Assembly (NCBI RefSeq): GCF_004361885.1
Contig: NZ_SNWH01000015.1
Coordinates: forward strand, 1-63,597
Reading direction: 5' to 3'
DNA: 63,597 nucleotides
From: Halomonas ventosae
GTDB taxonomy: Bacteria > Pseudomonadota > Gammaproteobacteria > Pseudomonadales > Halomonadaceae
The notes beneath the pieces are model-generated. The model searched no databases. It was not told the DNA's origin and saw nothing but the letters and a program-made list of their open reading frames with translations. Both the position numbers and the translations under genes were made by a program. Of this stretch, positions 9,929-23,345 are shown in pieces. Numbering within the stretch: position 1 is the first letter of the stretch; each line of letters starts with the position of its first letter.

Positions 9929-11961
9929 GCCCTGCCCTAAGCCCTGCCCCCGGCGTCCTGCCTGCGCTCGCCGGCCTTGAGCGTGCCCGCCTCGACTGGC
10001 GAAGAGACGACATTGGTGAGGAAGTGCCACATTCCACTGCCTTCGATGACGTCTACTTCTCGCGTCATGACGGCCGCGCCGAGACCGAGCATGTGTTTAT
10101 CGCCGCCAATGACTTGCCGCGCCGTTTCCGGGAGTGGCGTGAGTCACGCCCTTTCGTGATCGGCGAGACCGGCTTCGGCACCGGGCTCAACATGCTCTGC
10201 GCCTGGGCCTGCTTCGCTGCCCATGCCCCGCCGGAGGCCCGGCTGCACCTGGTCTCCACCGAGAAGTTCCCGCTTGACCGCAACGACCTGGCCCGGGCGC
10301 TGGACGCCTGGCCGGAGCTGGCCGAGCGGGCCGAGCGCCTGATGAGTCAGTGGCCCGAGCCGGTGGCCGGCGTGCATCGGCTATGGCTCGATGACCGGGT
10401 CACCCTGGATCTCCACCTCGGCGACAGCGTCGAGCGGCTGGCGCTGCTTGACGGCCAAGTCGACACCTGGTTCCTTGATGGCTTCGCCCCGGCGAAGAAC
10501 CCTGAGATGTGGCGACCCGAGCTATTCGCGGTGATGGCGGCCCGCTCGCGGCCCGGGGCGACCCTGGCCACCTTCACCTGCGCCGGGGTGGTCAAGCGGG
10601 GACTCGCCGCCGCTGGCTTCCGCTGGCGCAAGGTGCCAGGCTTCGGGCGCAAGCGCGAGATGCTGGCCGGGGAGCTCGCCACGCCCGTCGTGGATCGCCG
10701 ACGCGCCGCCACCCCCTGGTTCCTGCCCCCGCCCCCGCGACCGGCGCGCCATGTCGCGGTGATCGGTGCTGGCATCGCCGGGGCGGCCACCGCCGCCGCC
10801 TTGGCCCGGCGCGGCGTGGCCGTGACCCTGATCGAGCGGGAGACCCCCGGCAGCGGCGGCTCGGGTAACCGTCAAGGCGCGCTCTACGTCAAACTGGCCG
10901 CCGAGACCAATGTCCAGAGCCGGGTGTATCTGGCCGGCCTCCTGTACAGCCGGCGCTGGCTCGAGGCCCTGGACCCCGAACGCACACTATGGGACGACTG
11001 CGGCGTGCTGCAGCTGGCGACGAGCGAGAAGGAGGCCCGGCGGCAGAGCCGGTTTTTGGCCCATCACTCCCTGCCGGAGAGCGTGGTGCATGGCGTGACC
11101 GCGGACGAGACCTCGCGGCTGGCCGGCACACAGATCTTCCACGGAGGGCTGGAGTACCTTGGGGCGGGCTGGGTGCGGCCGGCAGCACTCTGCGCACGAC
11201 TCGCCGCCACGTCGGGCATCACCCTGCGCCGCGCGGAAGTCGTCGATGTTGCGCCGCACGAGACGGGCTGGTCACTGATGCTGGCCGACGGCGAGTGCCT
11301 TTCGGCCGACCAGGTGGTGGTGGCCACTGCTGCGCTGGCCAACCGCTTCATGCAGACCGCGGCGTTGCCGCTGCAGCCGGTGCGCGGCCAGCTCAGTTGC
11401 CTCCCCCTGCCACCGGGTGCGCCCACCCTGGGCCGGGTGATCTGCGCCGGCGGTTATGTGTCGCCGGCGCTGAACGGCGTACTCAGTTTTGGCGCGAGCT
11501 TTTCACCCCACGACACGGACACCGGTATCCGCCAGGCCGACCACGCGGCCAACCTGGCCGAGCTCGAGGCCACCCTGCCGGCCTTCATGGCCGCTCTGCG
11601 CGAGGCAGGGGCCCGGCTCGACCCGGCACACCTCGATGGCCGCGCCGCGGTGCGCGCCGCCAGTCCCGACAAGTCCCCCTATGCCGGCCCAGTGCCCGAC
11701 GCCAAGACCTGGCGGCGCGACTATGCGGTGCTGGCCCGGGATGCCACCCGGGTCCCCGACACGCCGGGACGCCACCATGCCGGGCTGTGGATCAGCGCCG
11801 CCCATGGCGCCCGGGGGCTGGCCAGCGCGCCCTTGTGCGCGGAGGTGATCGCCTCACGGATCTGCGACGAGCCGATGCCCCTGGAGGGAGCGCTGGTCGA
11901 CCACCTGCATCCGGGGCGGCGGCTGATTCGCGAGCTGATCACGCGCCAGACGAACGGCTAA
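9925..11961 (+). CDS. mnmC: Bifunctional tRNA 5-methylaminomethyl-2-thiouridine synthase MnmC
   Basis: MnmC completes mnm5s2U34 in tRNA. The N-terminal SAM-dependent methyltransferase (about 20-240) includes the SAM loop [12 protein letters not shown] and [15 protein letters not shown]. The C-terminal FAD oxidase (about 270-670) has the dinucleotide-binding motif [15 protein letters not shown] and [13 protein letters not shown]. No ATG, GTG or TTG lies near the expected N-terminus. The nearest ATG (9847) is deep inside yciI. A CTG at 9925 overlaps the yciI stop as CTGA, with AAGAAG upstream, so a coupled CTG start is plausible; I use it, with the caveat that the true start is uncertain. Confidence 0.9.
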   Translation: MSPALSPAPGVLPALAGLERARLDWRRDDIGEEVPHSTAFDDVYFSRHDGRAETEHVFIAANDLPRRFREWRESRPFVIGETGFGTGLNMLCAWACFAAHAPPEARLHLVSTEKFPLDRNDLARALDAWPELAERAERLMSQWPEPVAGVHRLWLDDRVTLDLHLGDSVERLALLDGQVDTWFLDGFAPAKNPEMWRPELFAVMAARSRPGATLATFTCAGVVKRGLAAAGFRWRKVPGFGRKREMLAGELATPVVDRRRAATPWFLPPPPRPARHVAVIGAGIAGAATAAALARRGVAVTLIERETPGSGGSGNRQGALYVKLAAETNVQSRVYLAGLLYSRRWLEALDPERTLWDDCGVLQLATSEKEARRQSRFLAHHSLPESVVHGVTADETSRLAGTQIFHGGLEYLGAGWVRPAALCARLAATSGITLRRAEVVDVAPHETGWSLMLADGECLSADQVVVATAALANRFMQTAALPLQPVRGQLSCLPLPPGAPTLGRVICAGGYVSPALNGVLSFGASFSPHDTDTGIRQADHAANLAELEATLPAFMAALREAGARLDPAHLDGRAAVRAASPDKSPYAGPVPDAKTWRRDYAVLARDATRVPDTPGRHHAGLWISAAHGARGLASAPLCAEVIASRICDEPMPLEGALVDHLHPGRRLIRELITRQTNG

Positions 11962-12000
11962 CGGGTCAGACTGTCGCGTGCTGGGCCCACACCACATACG

Positions 12001-12032
12001 GCAAGCCCGCCTGATGCACCAGGCGGGCTTGC
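12001..12032. terminator. Hairpin terminator 3' of mnmC
   Basis: A perfect 12-bp inverted repeat (GCAAGCCCGCCT at 12001-12012 and its complement at 12021-12032) with an eight-base loop follows mnmC. It lacks a T-run on either strand but lies between convergent genes. Confidence 0.6.
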
Positions 12033-12058
12033 CATGGCGGGATAAACATAGAAGGTCA

Positions 12059-12083
12059 CCCTCGGCCGGTGCCAGGCCGAGGG
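12059..12083. terminator. Hairpin terminator 3' of phoX
   Basis: CCCTCGGCC (12059-12067) pairs with GGCCGAGGG (12075-12083) around a seven-base loop, 16 bases beyond the phoX stop. With the hairpin at 12001-12032 it separates the convergent mnmC and phoX transcripts. Confidence 0.55.
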
Positions 12084-12099
12084 CGCGAGGGATAGGTGA

Positions 12100-14004
12100 T
12101 CAGCCGAGCTTGGGCATGCCAGTGATGTAGCCTACCGCTGCGCCATAGAGGTCCTTGTAATTGGCGCGCACGTAGGGGTCCAGGGTCTCACGGACCTGGT
12201 CGTGCAAGGGGCTATCCCAGTCGCCTGGATGCTGGAAGTTGCTCATGATGTAGGTCCATCCATTGATTGCATCGACGGCCTGTAGCCCGGTGGACTCAGC
12301 GCCGGCGGGACAGGACAGCAGGCGCGTCAGATCACCGCTGTCGACATTGTAGGCCCACAGGAAGTTATTGACGTGATTGCCGCTGTCCTCGCCGATGAAC
12401 AGCGTGCGCAGCGCCTCGGAGTACTTGATGTTGTCGGGGTTGGCGATGCGCTCGGCATGCGCGGTGTTGCCCAGGGCGTCGGGCTCGGCTAGATCCTCGC
12501 CCACCAGATTGGGCGGTGGCGCCATATGCACCGACACCCATTCGCTGTCGATGGGCTGGCCATCGCTGTCGCGCTGGCCACCGCGCAGAGTGTGCTCGTA
12601 GACCGCGCCGGCGGCCGGGCCTTCAACGTGGATTTCGTTGCTACCGTCGGTCATCGTCTTGTAGATGTAGGACATGGCCGAATAGGCTTTCTTGTCGGCA
12701 GCATTGACGGTAGTGCCCTCCATCTTGGTAAAGCCCATCGAAGCCCCCACCAGAGCCGCATAGCGATGCGTCTCGAGGAAGGCGGCGGCCTTTTCCATCC
12801 CCGGCTTCAGCTTGACCCAGTTGAGCTTGCCGCTAAAGGGGATGCGGGTGAAGCTGTCGTCCTGGGGATCCTCGCTGCGGACGTCCATGATGTCCGCCAC
12901 CTGGATGCCATCGTCAATCAGCGTCTTGATCTCGTCACTGCTGGCGTGACCCAGGCGGATCCAGCCGATGTCGCCGGCGCCGGGGCCCTCGCCCGAGACC
13001 TGGGTCCACTTGCCCACGTACAGAGTGCCGGATGACAGATCCCGCGGCCTATCGGCGACGAACATGAATAGACCGCCGTTGGTGGCATCATCTCCCATCA
13101 GCACGGTGCGCTCGTCTGGCATGACCTGAACCAGCTCATGAGAGATGCGACCCAGGTTGTAGTGCTTGACAAGGGTACCGCTGCCGTCGGGGTTCACCGT
13201 CACTTCCGGCAGGTGGCCATAGTGATAGGGATTGCCGCGACTCTCATCGCCGAACAGATGTTTGCAGAAGCTCTTGAAGGTCTCATCGGGCGCGGCGGCA
13301 TCCGGCTCGTACTCCTCGCTGGACAGGTGGGTGCCCCAGGGGGACAGACTGGCACCGCAGGTGATCCACAGGCCGTTGACCGGAGAGGTGTCGATATTGT
13401 GGTACTTGACCAGCGTCAACTGGCCGGTCTCCGGGTTCTGGTCCAGCGTCAGCACCGCGATCGGCGAAGGCAGCTGGCCGTACATCGATTCATCGGCGCC
13501 GTTGCGGGTGACGTACTCGAACTGCACGACGGCGAACACCGGATTGCCGTACACGCGATCCACCTGGGCATTCTCGACTGTCAGCAGGCTGGTACCGTCC
13601 GGGCAGTCAGAGAAGAACTGGCGGTTGTCGGCCGAGGGGTCAAGGATCGGCCGGTTATCGATATCGTAGTAGCCGCCGGCGACCACGGTGCCACCCTGGC
13701 CGTCCGGCACACGATCGCCGGTAATGAAGAAGGGATGATAGGCCAGCTTGACCTCACGGCTGGTGCCGTCGGTCATCTTGAGCTGCATGGCCGAGCCGAT
13801 GGTGGTGGTCGCCATGGCCGCCGGATTGCTCAGGGAAGGCGCCGGCATGGGCAGGAAGTTGACCGACGCCAGGCTGGCCTGGCTCGCGGCGAAGGTGGAA
13901 CCGCTGGCGCCCAGGCTGGCAAGACCACCGGCGAGCGGCAGAAGGGGGGCGCCCGCCATGAAGCCGAGAAGACGGCGGCGGTTTGTGTCAATGGAGTGCG
14001 TCAT
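12100..14004 (-). CDS. phoX: PhoX-family alkaline phosphatase (Tat-exported)
   Basis: This 634-residue periplasmic phosphatase of the PhoX (DUF839) family is a calcium/iron enzyme that releases phosphate from organic esters. The N-terminus carries a twin-arginine signal, NRRRLLGFMAG, then a hydrophobic stretch. Characteristic later segments include WITCGASLSPWGTHLSSEEYEPD, GDDATNGGLFMFVAD and NPDNIKYSEALRTLFIGED near the C-terminus. ATG 14004 is preferred over 14022 because AAGGA lies seven bases before it. A good Pho box stands 102 bases upstream. The gene is monocistronic. Confidence 0.93.
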   Translation of the reverse strand: MTHSIDTNRRRLLGFMAGAPLLPLAGGLASLGASGSTFAASQASLASVNFLPMPAPSLSNPAAMATTTIGSAMQLKMTDGTSREVKLAYHPFFITGDRVPDGQGGTVVAGGYYDIDNRPILDPSADNRQFFSDCPDGTSLLTVENAQVDRVYGNPVFAVVQFEYVTRNGADESMYGQLPSPIAVLTLDQNPETGQLTLVKYHNIDTSPVNGLWITCGASLSPWGTHLSSEEYEPDAAAPDETFKSFCKHLFGDESRGNPYHYGHLPEVTVNPDGSGTLVKHYNLGRISHELVQVMPDERTVLMGDDATNGGLFMFVADRPRDLSSGTLYVGKWTQVSGEGPGAGDIGWIRLGHASSDEIKTLIDDGIQVADIMDVRSEDPQDDSFTRIPFSGKLNWVKLKPGMEKAAAFLETHRYAALVGASMGFTKMEGTTVNAADKKAYSAMSYIYKTMTDGSNEIHVEGPAAGAVYEHTLRGGQRDSDGQPIDSEWVSVHMAPPPNLVGEDLAEPDALGNTAHAERIANPDNIKYSEALRTLFIGEDSGNHVNNFLWAYNVDSGDLTRLLSCPAGAESTGLQAVDAINGWTYIMSNFQHPGDWDSPLHDQVRETLDPYVRANYKDLYGAAVGYITGMPKLG

Positions 14005-14105
14005 CGGAGCGTCCTTGGTCATCAAGTGGAGTCGAGCAACAATGCCCTCGCCGACTGGCGAAGGCCGACATCATTGATCGACTCCGAGAATGATCCCTGG
14101 TTTGG

Positions 14106-14123
14106 ATGACATCTCGCTGACAG
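14106..14123 (-). promoter_or_regulatory. PhoB binding site (Pho box) of phoX
   Basis: The complement strand reads CTGTCAG-CGAG-ATGTCAT, two 7-bp repeats 11 bases apart as in the canonical Pho box (CTGTCAT-N4-CTGTCAT), with two mismatches over both repeats. It lies about 100 bases before the phoX start, implying induction in phosphate starvation. Confidence 0.7.
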
Positions 14124-14203
14124 TTGCATGTCCGACGGTGGCCATCCAGCCGACCGGGCTTCGATCCGCGCTTCGCTACGGACGATGTCGGTGGGTCAGA
14201 CCC

Positions 14204-17630
<3,427 letters not shown>

Positions 17631-17634
<4 letters not shown>

Positions 17635-19625
17635 AGAATGAAGAAAGTGCTTTTAAAGAATTATTAAATCATAATGAAGAAGATAAAGCCATTGCTCAAG
17701 AGGATTTTCCAAAGCCCCGCTGGATGATTAATAACAGTGTAAAAGATGATGTTTGGACGCTAGCCAGGACAGGTTTTCCTTTGTCCAATGAGGACAGGTC
17801 AGGAAAAACAGATAGCCTATCGTTCCATAGGCTTATTGCACCTGGAGTCTACTTGACTGACTCAAGATACATCACCCTAAATAAAGATATTCGAAACAGT
17901 ATTCTTTACTTAAATTTGATAGGAAGAATAACTCGCCCTTTACGTGGCCGAGCAATATTAATTACTGCCACAAACCTTGTGCTTCATGCAAATGAATTAC
18001 GACATAAAAATAACTCTCCATTAATTATTAACCTTAGCGAGATCACAATTGATGATATAAAAGATTACTTATTATCATTTAGTGTCACGCAAATCGAGTT
18101 TGATGCGTGCCTAAATATCATACACGGTAGTTACACGAAAAAATCAGATGTGGACTGGGAGTACATCCAAACCAGACTTGCAGTCACTACGAGAAAACTC
18201 AAAAGCATCAAGCATAAAGTAACAATGTACTTATCTAAAAACTACGTGCCATTCAGGTCACTCATATGGGAGAAACGAGAGCACTTTCAAGCATCACTTG
18301 ATAATGTGCATTTTTCCTTAGACCCTAAGGAAAAAACAATTTCTAACACTATATCTCAAATAGAATCTCTTTATGTAGCTAAAAGAGCGCAAAAATATAA
18401 GTTTAGTCATTCAGCAATGACAATATTTTCGTCTGGACACGCAGTGTTCAAAACTATGCTGGAGCCGCAAAAAACTAAACTAATCCCAGTTGATATTGCG
18501 CTGCATTCGTTATCAAATTCTTTGAGTTTTGTTCGTAGATTCGGCCCTGGCCTCAGAGAGTATGCTTCAAATCTCATGAGCAATGAAAAAAGGCTTATAT
18601 CTCACTATTCATATACAAGGGATACCAGTACACACCTTCTTAAGAAGCTTCAAGATGAGTTATTTTCGACAACTAATCAACCATCTTCTCTAATCGATCT
18701 TAACATCGTATCAGTTCGAAATTTAGATTATGGTAAACCTTTCAATAAATGGAAAGACGGTTTAACCTTTGCCCAAGCAATATCACTTTACTGTGCAGCC
18801 ATGTGGATAATTCTTGCTAGCTTTTCAGCTGGAAGAAGCACATCACTACGATCTCTACGTAGAGACTGCTTTATCTGCTCACCCATTGATGGTTTATTTG
18901 ACTTAAAAATAAGAATACCAAAAAGCTCTGAACGCTTTGATCTTGAAGAAGTTTATCGACCAATTCCAGATATTATTCATGACTATGGATTAGAATTTGC
19001 AGCTCTATCATGTGAGCTTGAGAAATGGAAATCTGAAATTACTCAAGATACTGAGGCATATTTATTTAACCAACTATTGTCAGCGAGGGCAGTACATTCT
19101 TACAGTCACACTAAGAGAATTTTATACAGCGCGCTTACGCCTTTAGGTCTTGACACAGCAAATTCCTACATATGTTTTTTTCAGGACTGGATTGACTCCC
19201 CCACTAAAAATGGAGAAAGATGGTACCCATCAACTCATCAATTCAGGCGATTATTTGCAGTGCTATACTTTAACTTCTCACATGACCTTGGACTCGAAGA
19301 ACTTTCATGGTTTATGGGGCACGCACACCTAGATCAAACATTTCATTATGCGGAGATTTCACCCACTGATGAGTGGTTAGAAGAAGCCAAAAGGACAATT
19401 GCCCGCATCGCTTCCAACCTGCATAAACAAATAAATTCAGACGAAACGATTAAAGAAATAGTCACGAATGCTAGAGCACAAACTAATGTATCAACAGTTC
19501 TTGAAGAGCTCGTTCACCATATGATTGAGGAGCACCAAAAGAATACAGGGCAAGAAGTAAGGTTCCATAGGATAGATGGAGAAGATATATTTTTTTATTT
19601 CAGTAACGCACAGGAGGAACAATAA
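17631..19625 (+). CDS. Second trio protein: tyrosine recombinase/integrase with intact catalytic residues
   Basis: This 664-residue protein is the likely strand-cleaving enzyme. Around residue 401 AGRSTSLRSLRR supplies the first catalytic Arg (R402). HQFRR gives H536 and R539, MGHAHLDQ gives H564, and FHYAE the nucleophile Y573. The spacing is that of phage-integrase-type recombinases, and the long N-terminal half recalls Tn554 TnpB. Translation is coupled on both sides: ATGA with the preceding gene and TAATG with the following one. It probably mediates excision and integration of the element now abutting ligA. Confidence 0.85.
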
Positions 19626-20155
19626 TGGCTATGTTTAAAAGAGGGGAAACCTCAGGGCATGTCATAGAACGCAAAAGGGCAATAACAAAATCTATCCTTA
19701 GAAAAGCTAAGCTGTTAAATGAAATTCAGTCTATTGAAGAAATCCCAGAGGCCATAAAAGGAAAAAGTGGGAAAGTTTCGGAAGTCGCAGTCCATAGTTG
19801 GCATGACGAAAAAATTCAGGTTCTAGGTTACTCGAGAAATACAGCATATGCTAATCACAACCAGATGGCTTTAGAGCAGTTGCTTGCTGCCATTAAAAAG
19901 GTTAACAACATTACCTATAGAACTATGCCCCCCAAGGGGCTATCGAATAACCCGTTGAGGGAACGAATAAAAGAGCTTGAAAAAGAGAACAACTTGCTTC
20001 GTAACGCTCTTGCCGAGGTATATAGGTCTTATATGTATATCGCCGAAAAAAACACTGAGCAAACAAGCATTCAACTATCCAAGCAAGAATTTATTTCTGA
20101 ACAAGCTGCAATATTAGGTGAAAACAGGCTAAAATCTATAGATAAAAATGATTAG
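19625..20155 (+). CDS. Third trio protein: small basic coiled-coil accessory protein
   Basis: A 176-residue protein with a basic, helical N-terminal half (RKRAITKSILRKAKLLNEIQ) and a coiled coil from about residue 116 to 145 (IKELEKENNLLRNALAEVY). This layout is that of Tn554 TnpC-type helpers (DUF6262-like) and of the small protein in GMT systems. A role in orienting or stabilising the recombinase complex is inferred. The start shares one base with the preceding stop (TAATG). No terminator with a U-tract follows; a 9-bp hairpin lies at 20230-20255, inside the next remnant. Confidence 0.7.
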   Translation: MAMFKRGETSGHVIERKRAITKSILRKAKLLNEIQSIEEIPEAIKGKSGKVSEVAVHSWHDEKIQVLGYSRNTAYANHNQMALEQLLAAIKKVNNITYRTMPPKGLSNNPLRERIKELEKENNLLRNALAEVYRSYMYIAEKNTEQTSIQLSKQEFISEQAAILGENRLKSIDKND

Positions 20156-20210
20156 TTAGGATTTTTCGGATAGAAAACAATACCGCACATATTGTAGAAT
20201 TATTTATAAT

Positions 20211-20605
20211 GGGTATACGGATTTAATGGTTGATGGGGCACCTTCACCCCATCAATCTGATACCACCCTCAGATGGTTGATAGATCGACTCCGTAGTTGA
20301 GTTCCTCTGCGAAGTCCGGCAGTCCGTAACCGATGGTTTTCTTGTAGAAAGGAGAGACCTTCGCAGTCGGTGCCTTCTTCTTCTTGTGCTTCGTGGTGTA
20401 GAGCATTCGTGCCCGCATCACCTCGAAGGAGTAACCGCGCCCTTCACGGTTCTTGTCCTTGGCCAGTCGGTTGATGGACTCCGTGTAAGCGTTGGTGACG
20501 GGCATGTCCGTCTCGAAGTAGGTCATGGTCTCTTCGCGCCAGTTTCCCACTGCCCTGACCAGATCGCTCCAGACTTCCTTTTGGCCCTTCGGGATGGTGG
20601 CTATC
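20211..20605 (-). pseudogene. ISL3-family transposase remnant (C-terminus and IS end)
   Basis: The complement strand encodes the last 112 residues of an ISL3-type DDE transposase: ATIPKGQKEVWSDL, NWREETMTYFE, VTNAYTESINRLAKDKNREGRGYSFEVMRARML, stopping at 20269. The catalytic region is missing. Beyond the stop, 20211-20268 carries GGGTATACGG near 20214, which could be the terminal inverted repeat, and a hairpin TTGATGGGG/CCCCATCAA (20230-20255). The upstream end is fused at about 20605 to the stop codon of a small copper-operon ORF. This makes 20605 the junction between recombinase element and copper cargo. Confidence 0.7.
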
Positions 20606-20741
20606 GATGCCTGTCACGCTTCTTTCCGAAGAACAGATACTTGGCGAGCGCGGCGACGCCAAGCACCAACGCAATAATCAGCAGGATGGAAATGAGCCCC
20701 ATCCCCGCCATCCCCCACGTGCATGCTTCGCTTCCCATCAT
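20601..20741 (-). CDS. 46-residue single-span membrane protein downstream of copA
   Basis: The ORF encodes 46 residues, beginning MMGSEACTWGMAGMG, then one hydrophobic helix (LISILLIIALVLGVAALA) and a basic tail KYLFFGKKRDRHR. AGGAG stands six bases before ATG 20741 and the gene begins 26 bases after the copA stop, so it is very likely translated as the last cistron of the copper operon. Similar tiny membrane proteins accompany copper ATPases in other proteobacteria, with unknown role. Its last codons touch the ISL3 remnant, so the natural C-terminus may have been altered. Confidence 0.6.
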   Translation of the reverse strand: MMGSEACTWGMAGMGLISILLIIALVLGVAALAKYLFFGKKRDRHR

Positions 20742-20767
20742 CCTGGTCTCCTGTTGACTTTCGCTGC

Positions 20768-23257
20768 TTAGGCCTGGTGGACTTGACCTGTCTGGGGTTC
20801 ACCGCTCGTCACCGGCGAAGCGTCATCGATATCCGGCGTGAAGCGGCGTAGCCGCAACGAGTTGGTCAACACGAAGACGCTGGAGACGCTCATGGCGGCT
20901 GCCGCCAGCATGGGGCTGAGCAATACGCCGATGAACGGATAGAGCACGCCCGCCGCCACGGGGATCAGCGCCACGTTGTAGCCATAGGCCCAGACGAAAT
21001 TCCCGATGATGGTCCGGTGGGTACGCTTGGAGAGCGCCACGGCATTGACGATTCCCCTCAGGTCGCCACGCATCAGCACTACGTCGCCGGCCTCGATGGC
21101 GATATCCGTCCCGGTACCGATGGCGATGCCCACGTCGGCCTGCGCCAACGCCGGGGCATCGTTGATCCCGTCGCCCACGAAGGCGACCTTGCCGCCCTCG
21201 GCCTGTAGTCGCTTGATCTCGTCCGCCTTCTGGTCAGGCAACACCTCGGCGAATACGCGCTGAATGCCAACTTGACGAGCGATGGCGTCGGCCGTACCAC
21301 GGTTGTCGCCGGTGAGCATGGCCACCTCCAGCCCCTGCGCCTTGAGTGCTGAAATGGCTTCGACCGAGCCCTCCTTGAGCGGATCGGCCACCGCGATGAC
21401 CGCGGCGAGTCGGCCGTCCACCGCGGCATAGAGGGGGCTCTTGGCATCCTCGGCAAGCGCCTTGGCGCGCTCTTCCGCCTTGCCGAGCCCAATCCCGAGC
21501 CGGTTCATGTAGCGATCGGCCCCTATGTGAAGCCGGTGACCGGCGACGTCGGCTTCGATGCCGTAGCCCGGCTCGGCGCTGAAATGGCTGACGGCCGGCA
21601 GCTCGAGTCCACGTGCTCGGGCACCACGCACGATGGCCTCGGCGATGGGGTGTTCGCTCTGGGCTTCCACCGCCGCGACAAGGCGAAGCACCTCGTTCTC
21701 GTGCCCCTCGATCACTTCGAAGTCGGTCAGCTCGGGTCGCCCCTGAGTCAGGGTGCCGGTCTTGTCGAGCACGACGGTATCCATCTTGGCCAACGTCTCA
21801 AGCGCCGCGCCCTTGCGAAACAGCACTCCTATCTCGGCCCCCTTGCCGGTACTGACCATGATCGCGGTCGGGGTGGCCAGGCCCATCGCGCAGGGGCAGG
21901 CGATCAGCAGCACGCTCACCGTGGTAACGAAGGCGAAGGACAGCGCCGGGGCCGGCCCGAAGGCGAACCACACCCCGAAAGTGATCAGGGCGATGACGAT
22001 CACTGCGGGCACGAACACCCCGGCGATCTTGTCGGCCAGTTGCTGGATCGGGGGCTTCTCGGCCTGGGCCGCTTCCACCATCTTGACGATCTGCGACAGC
22101 ACGGTGTCGGCACCGACCCGCGTGGCGCGGAAGGTAAGCGCGCCGTTCTTGTTGATGGTGCCGCCGACGACTTCGGCATCCTGCTGCTTGGCAACCGGTA
22201 CCGGTTCGCCACTGATCATCGACTCGTCGACGAAGGAATGGCCTTCCTCAACGATGCCATCCACCGGGATGCGCTCGCCCGGGCGGGCCAGGATGCGATC
22301 ACCGGGCACGACGGCCTCGATCGGCACCTCGACCGCTTCACCATCGCGAATGACGCGGGCGGTTTTTGCCTGCAACTGCAGGAGCTTCTTGATCGCCTCG
22401 GAGGTGCGGCCTTTGGCGATGTGCTCGAAGTAGCGTCCCAACAGGATCAGCGTCACGATCACCGCTGCCGCCTCGAAGTAGCTCACGGCGGTACCAGCCG
22501 GGAAAAAGCCGGGCACCAGCAGGGCGGCGACCGAATAGAAGTAGGCGGCGCTCGAGCCGATCATGACCAGACTGTTCATGCCCGGGTTGAGATGCCGGAG
22601 TTCGGCATAGCCACCGCGATAGAAGCGTGCCCCGGCATAGAACTGCACGGGCGTGGTCAGCAGCCACTCGACGCCCATCCAGCCGCGATGCGGCATCATG
22701 CTCGCCAAGAGCGCATCAAAGGCGGGAATCACTTTTCCCATGGCGATGATGACCACCGGGATGGTGAGCACTGCCGCGAGCATGACCCGGTGGAGAAGCT
22801 GTCGTCCCTCGCGATCCTCGTCGTCCGCCTGCTGCTGCGACTCGGTTTCCTGCGGTTCATAGCCCGCCTCGCGGATGGCATGCTGAATGCGTGCCAGCGA
22901 TACGGTCCCCGGCAGGAAACGGACGAAGGCCTTCTGGGTGGCGAGATTGACACTCACCTCCACCATGCCGGGCAGCTTGCCGAGCGCTCGTTCTATCCGC
23001 GAGACGCAGGATCCGCAGCTCATGCCGGTGACGGGAATCTCGAGGCTCTCCACCACCGGCTGATAGCCCGCCGTTTCGATAGCGTCGAGCAGGCTGGCCG
23101 TCGTGGAGCCTCCCTCCATCTGGATCGTCGCCTTCTGGGTGGCCAGGTTCACCTGAGCGTTAATCACGCCCGGCTGCTGGCCGAGGGCCCGCTCCACCCG
23201 TCCGACGCAGGACGCACAGGACATACCCCGAATCTCGATATCGACGTTTTCCGTCAT
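20768..23257 (-). CDS. copA: Copper-exporting P1B-type ATPase CopA
   Basis: An 829-residue Cu(I) exporter of the inner membrane. Two N-terminal HMA domains carry GMSCASC (about residue 11) and GMSCGSC (about 79). The metal-transport motif CPC lies near residue 455 in IACPCAMGLATP. The phosphorylation motif DKTGTLT, the SEHPIAEAI histidine-proline pair and GDGINDAPAL complete the P-type machinery. AGGAG nine bases before the ATG supports the start. It follows a MerR-family regulator gene by 88 bases and appears to be part of prx-merR-copA-small ORF, driven from the promoter at 24513-24543. Confidence 0.95.
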   Translation of the reverse strand: MTENVDIEIRGMSCASCVGRVERALGQQPGVINAQVNLATQKATIQMEGGSTTASLLDAIETAGYQPVVESLEIPVTGMSCGSCVSRIERALGKLPGMVEVSVNLATQKAFVRFLPGTVSLARIQHAIREAGYEPQETESQQQADDEDREGRQLLHRVMLAAVLTIPVVIIAMGKVIPAFDALLASMMPHRGWMGVEWLLTTPVQFYAGARFYRGGYAELRHLNPGMNSLVMIGSSAAYFYSVAALLVPGFFPAGTAVSYFEAAAVIVTLILLGRYFEHIAKGRTSEAIKKLLQLQAKTARVIRDGEAVEVPIEAVVPGDRILARPGERIPVDGIVEEGHSFVDESMISGEPVPVAKQQDAEVVGGTINKNGALTFRATRVGADTVLSQIVKMVEAAQAEKPPIQQLADKIAGVFVPAVIVIALITFGVWFAFGPAPALSFAFVTTVSVLLIACPCAMGLATPTAIMVSTGKGAEIGVLFRKGAALETLAKMDTVVLDKTGTLTQGRPELTDFEVIEGHENEVLRLVAAVEAQSEHPIAEAIVRGARARGLELPAVSHFSAEPGYGIEADVAGHRLHIGADRYMNRLGIGLGKAEERAKALAEDAKSPLYAAVDGRLAAVIAVADPLKEGSVEAISALKAQGLEVAMLTGDNRGTADAIARQVGIQRVFAEVLPDQKADEIKRLQAEGGKVAFVGDGINDAPALAQADVGIAIGTGTDIAIEAGDVVLMRGDLRGIVNAVALSKRTHRTIIGNFVWAYGYNVALIPVAAGVLYPFIGVLLSPMLAAAAMSVSSVFVLTNSLRLRRFTPDIDDASPVTSGEPQTGQVHQA

Positions 23258-23345
23258 TACTGTGGTCTCCTGGCTTAGTTACCTGCCGGCCCGGCGTGCG
23301 CGCTTCGGGACTCCGGCGTTACACTGCCGGAGGCGACGATGTCGC

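Noticed and set aside
13138..14109. A 323-residue plus-strand frame opposite phoX
   Set aside because: Antisense shadow of phoX; no ribosome site and repetitive Arg/Gly/His-rich composition.
20444..20674. A 76-residue complement frame in the ISL3 remnant
   Set aside because: It is the transposase remnant in a shifted frame; the true frame (ending 20269) keeps transposase residues.
23258..23345. A CueR operator between the merR-type gene and copA
   Set aside because: The inverted repeat CTCCGGC/GCCGGAG there has no -35/-10 pair with 19-bp spacing; it is more likely an mRNA hairpin inside the operon.
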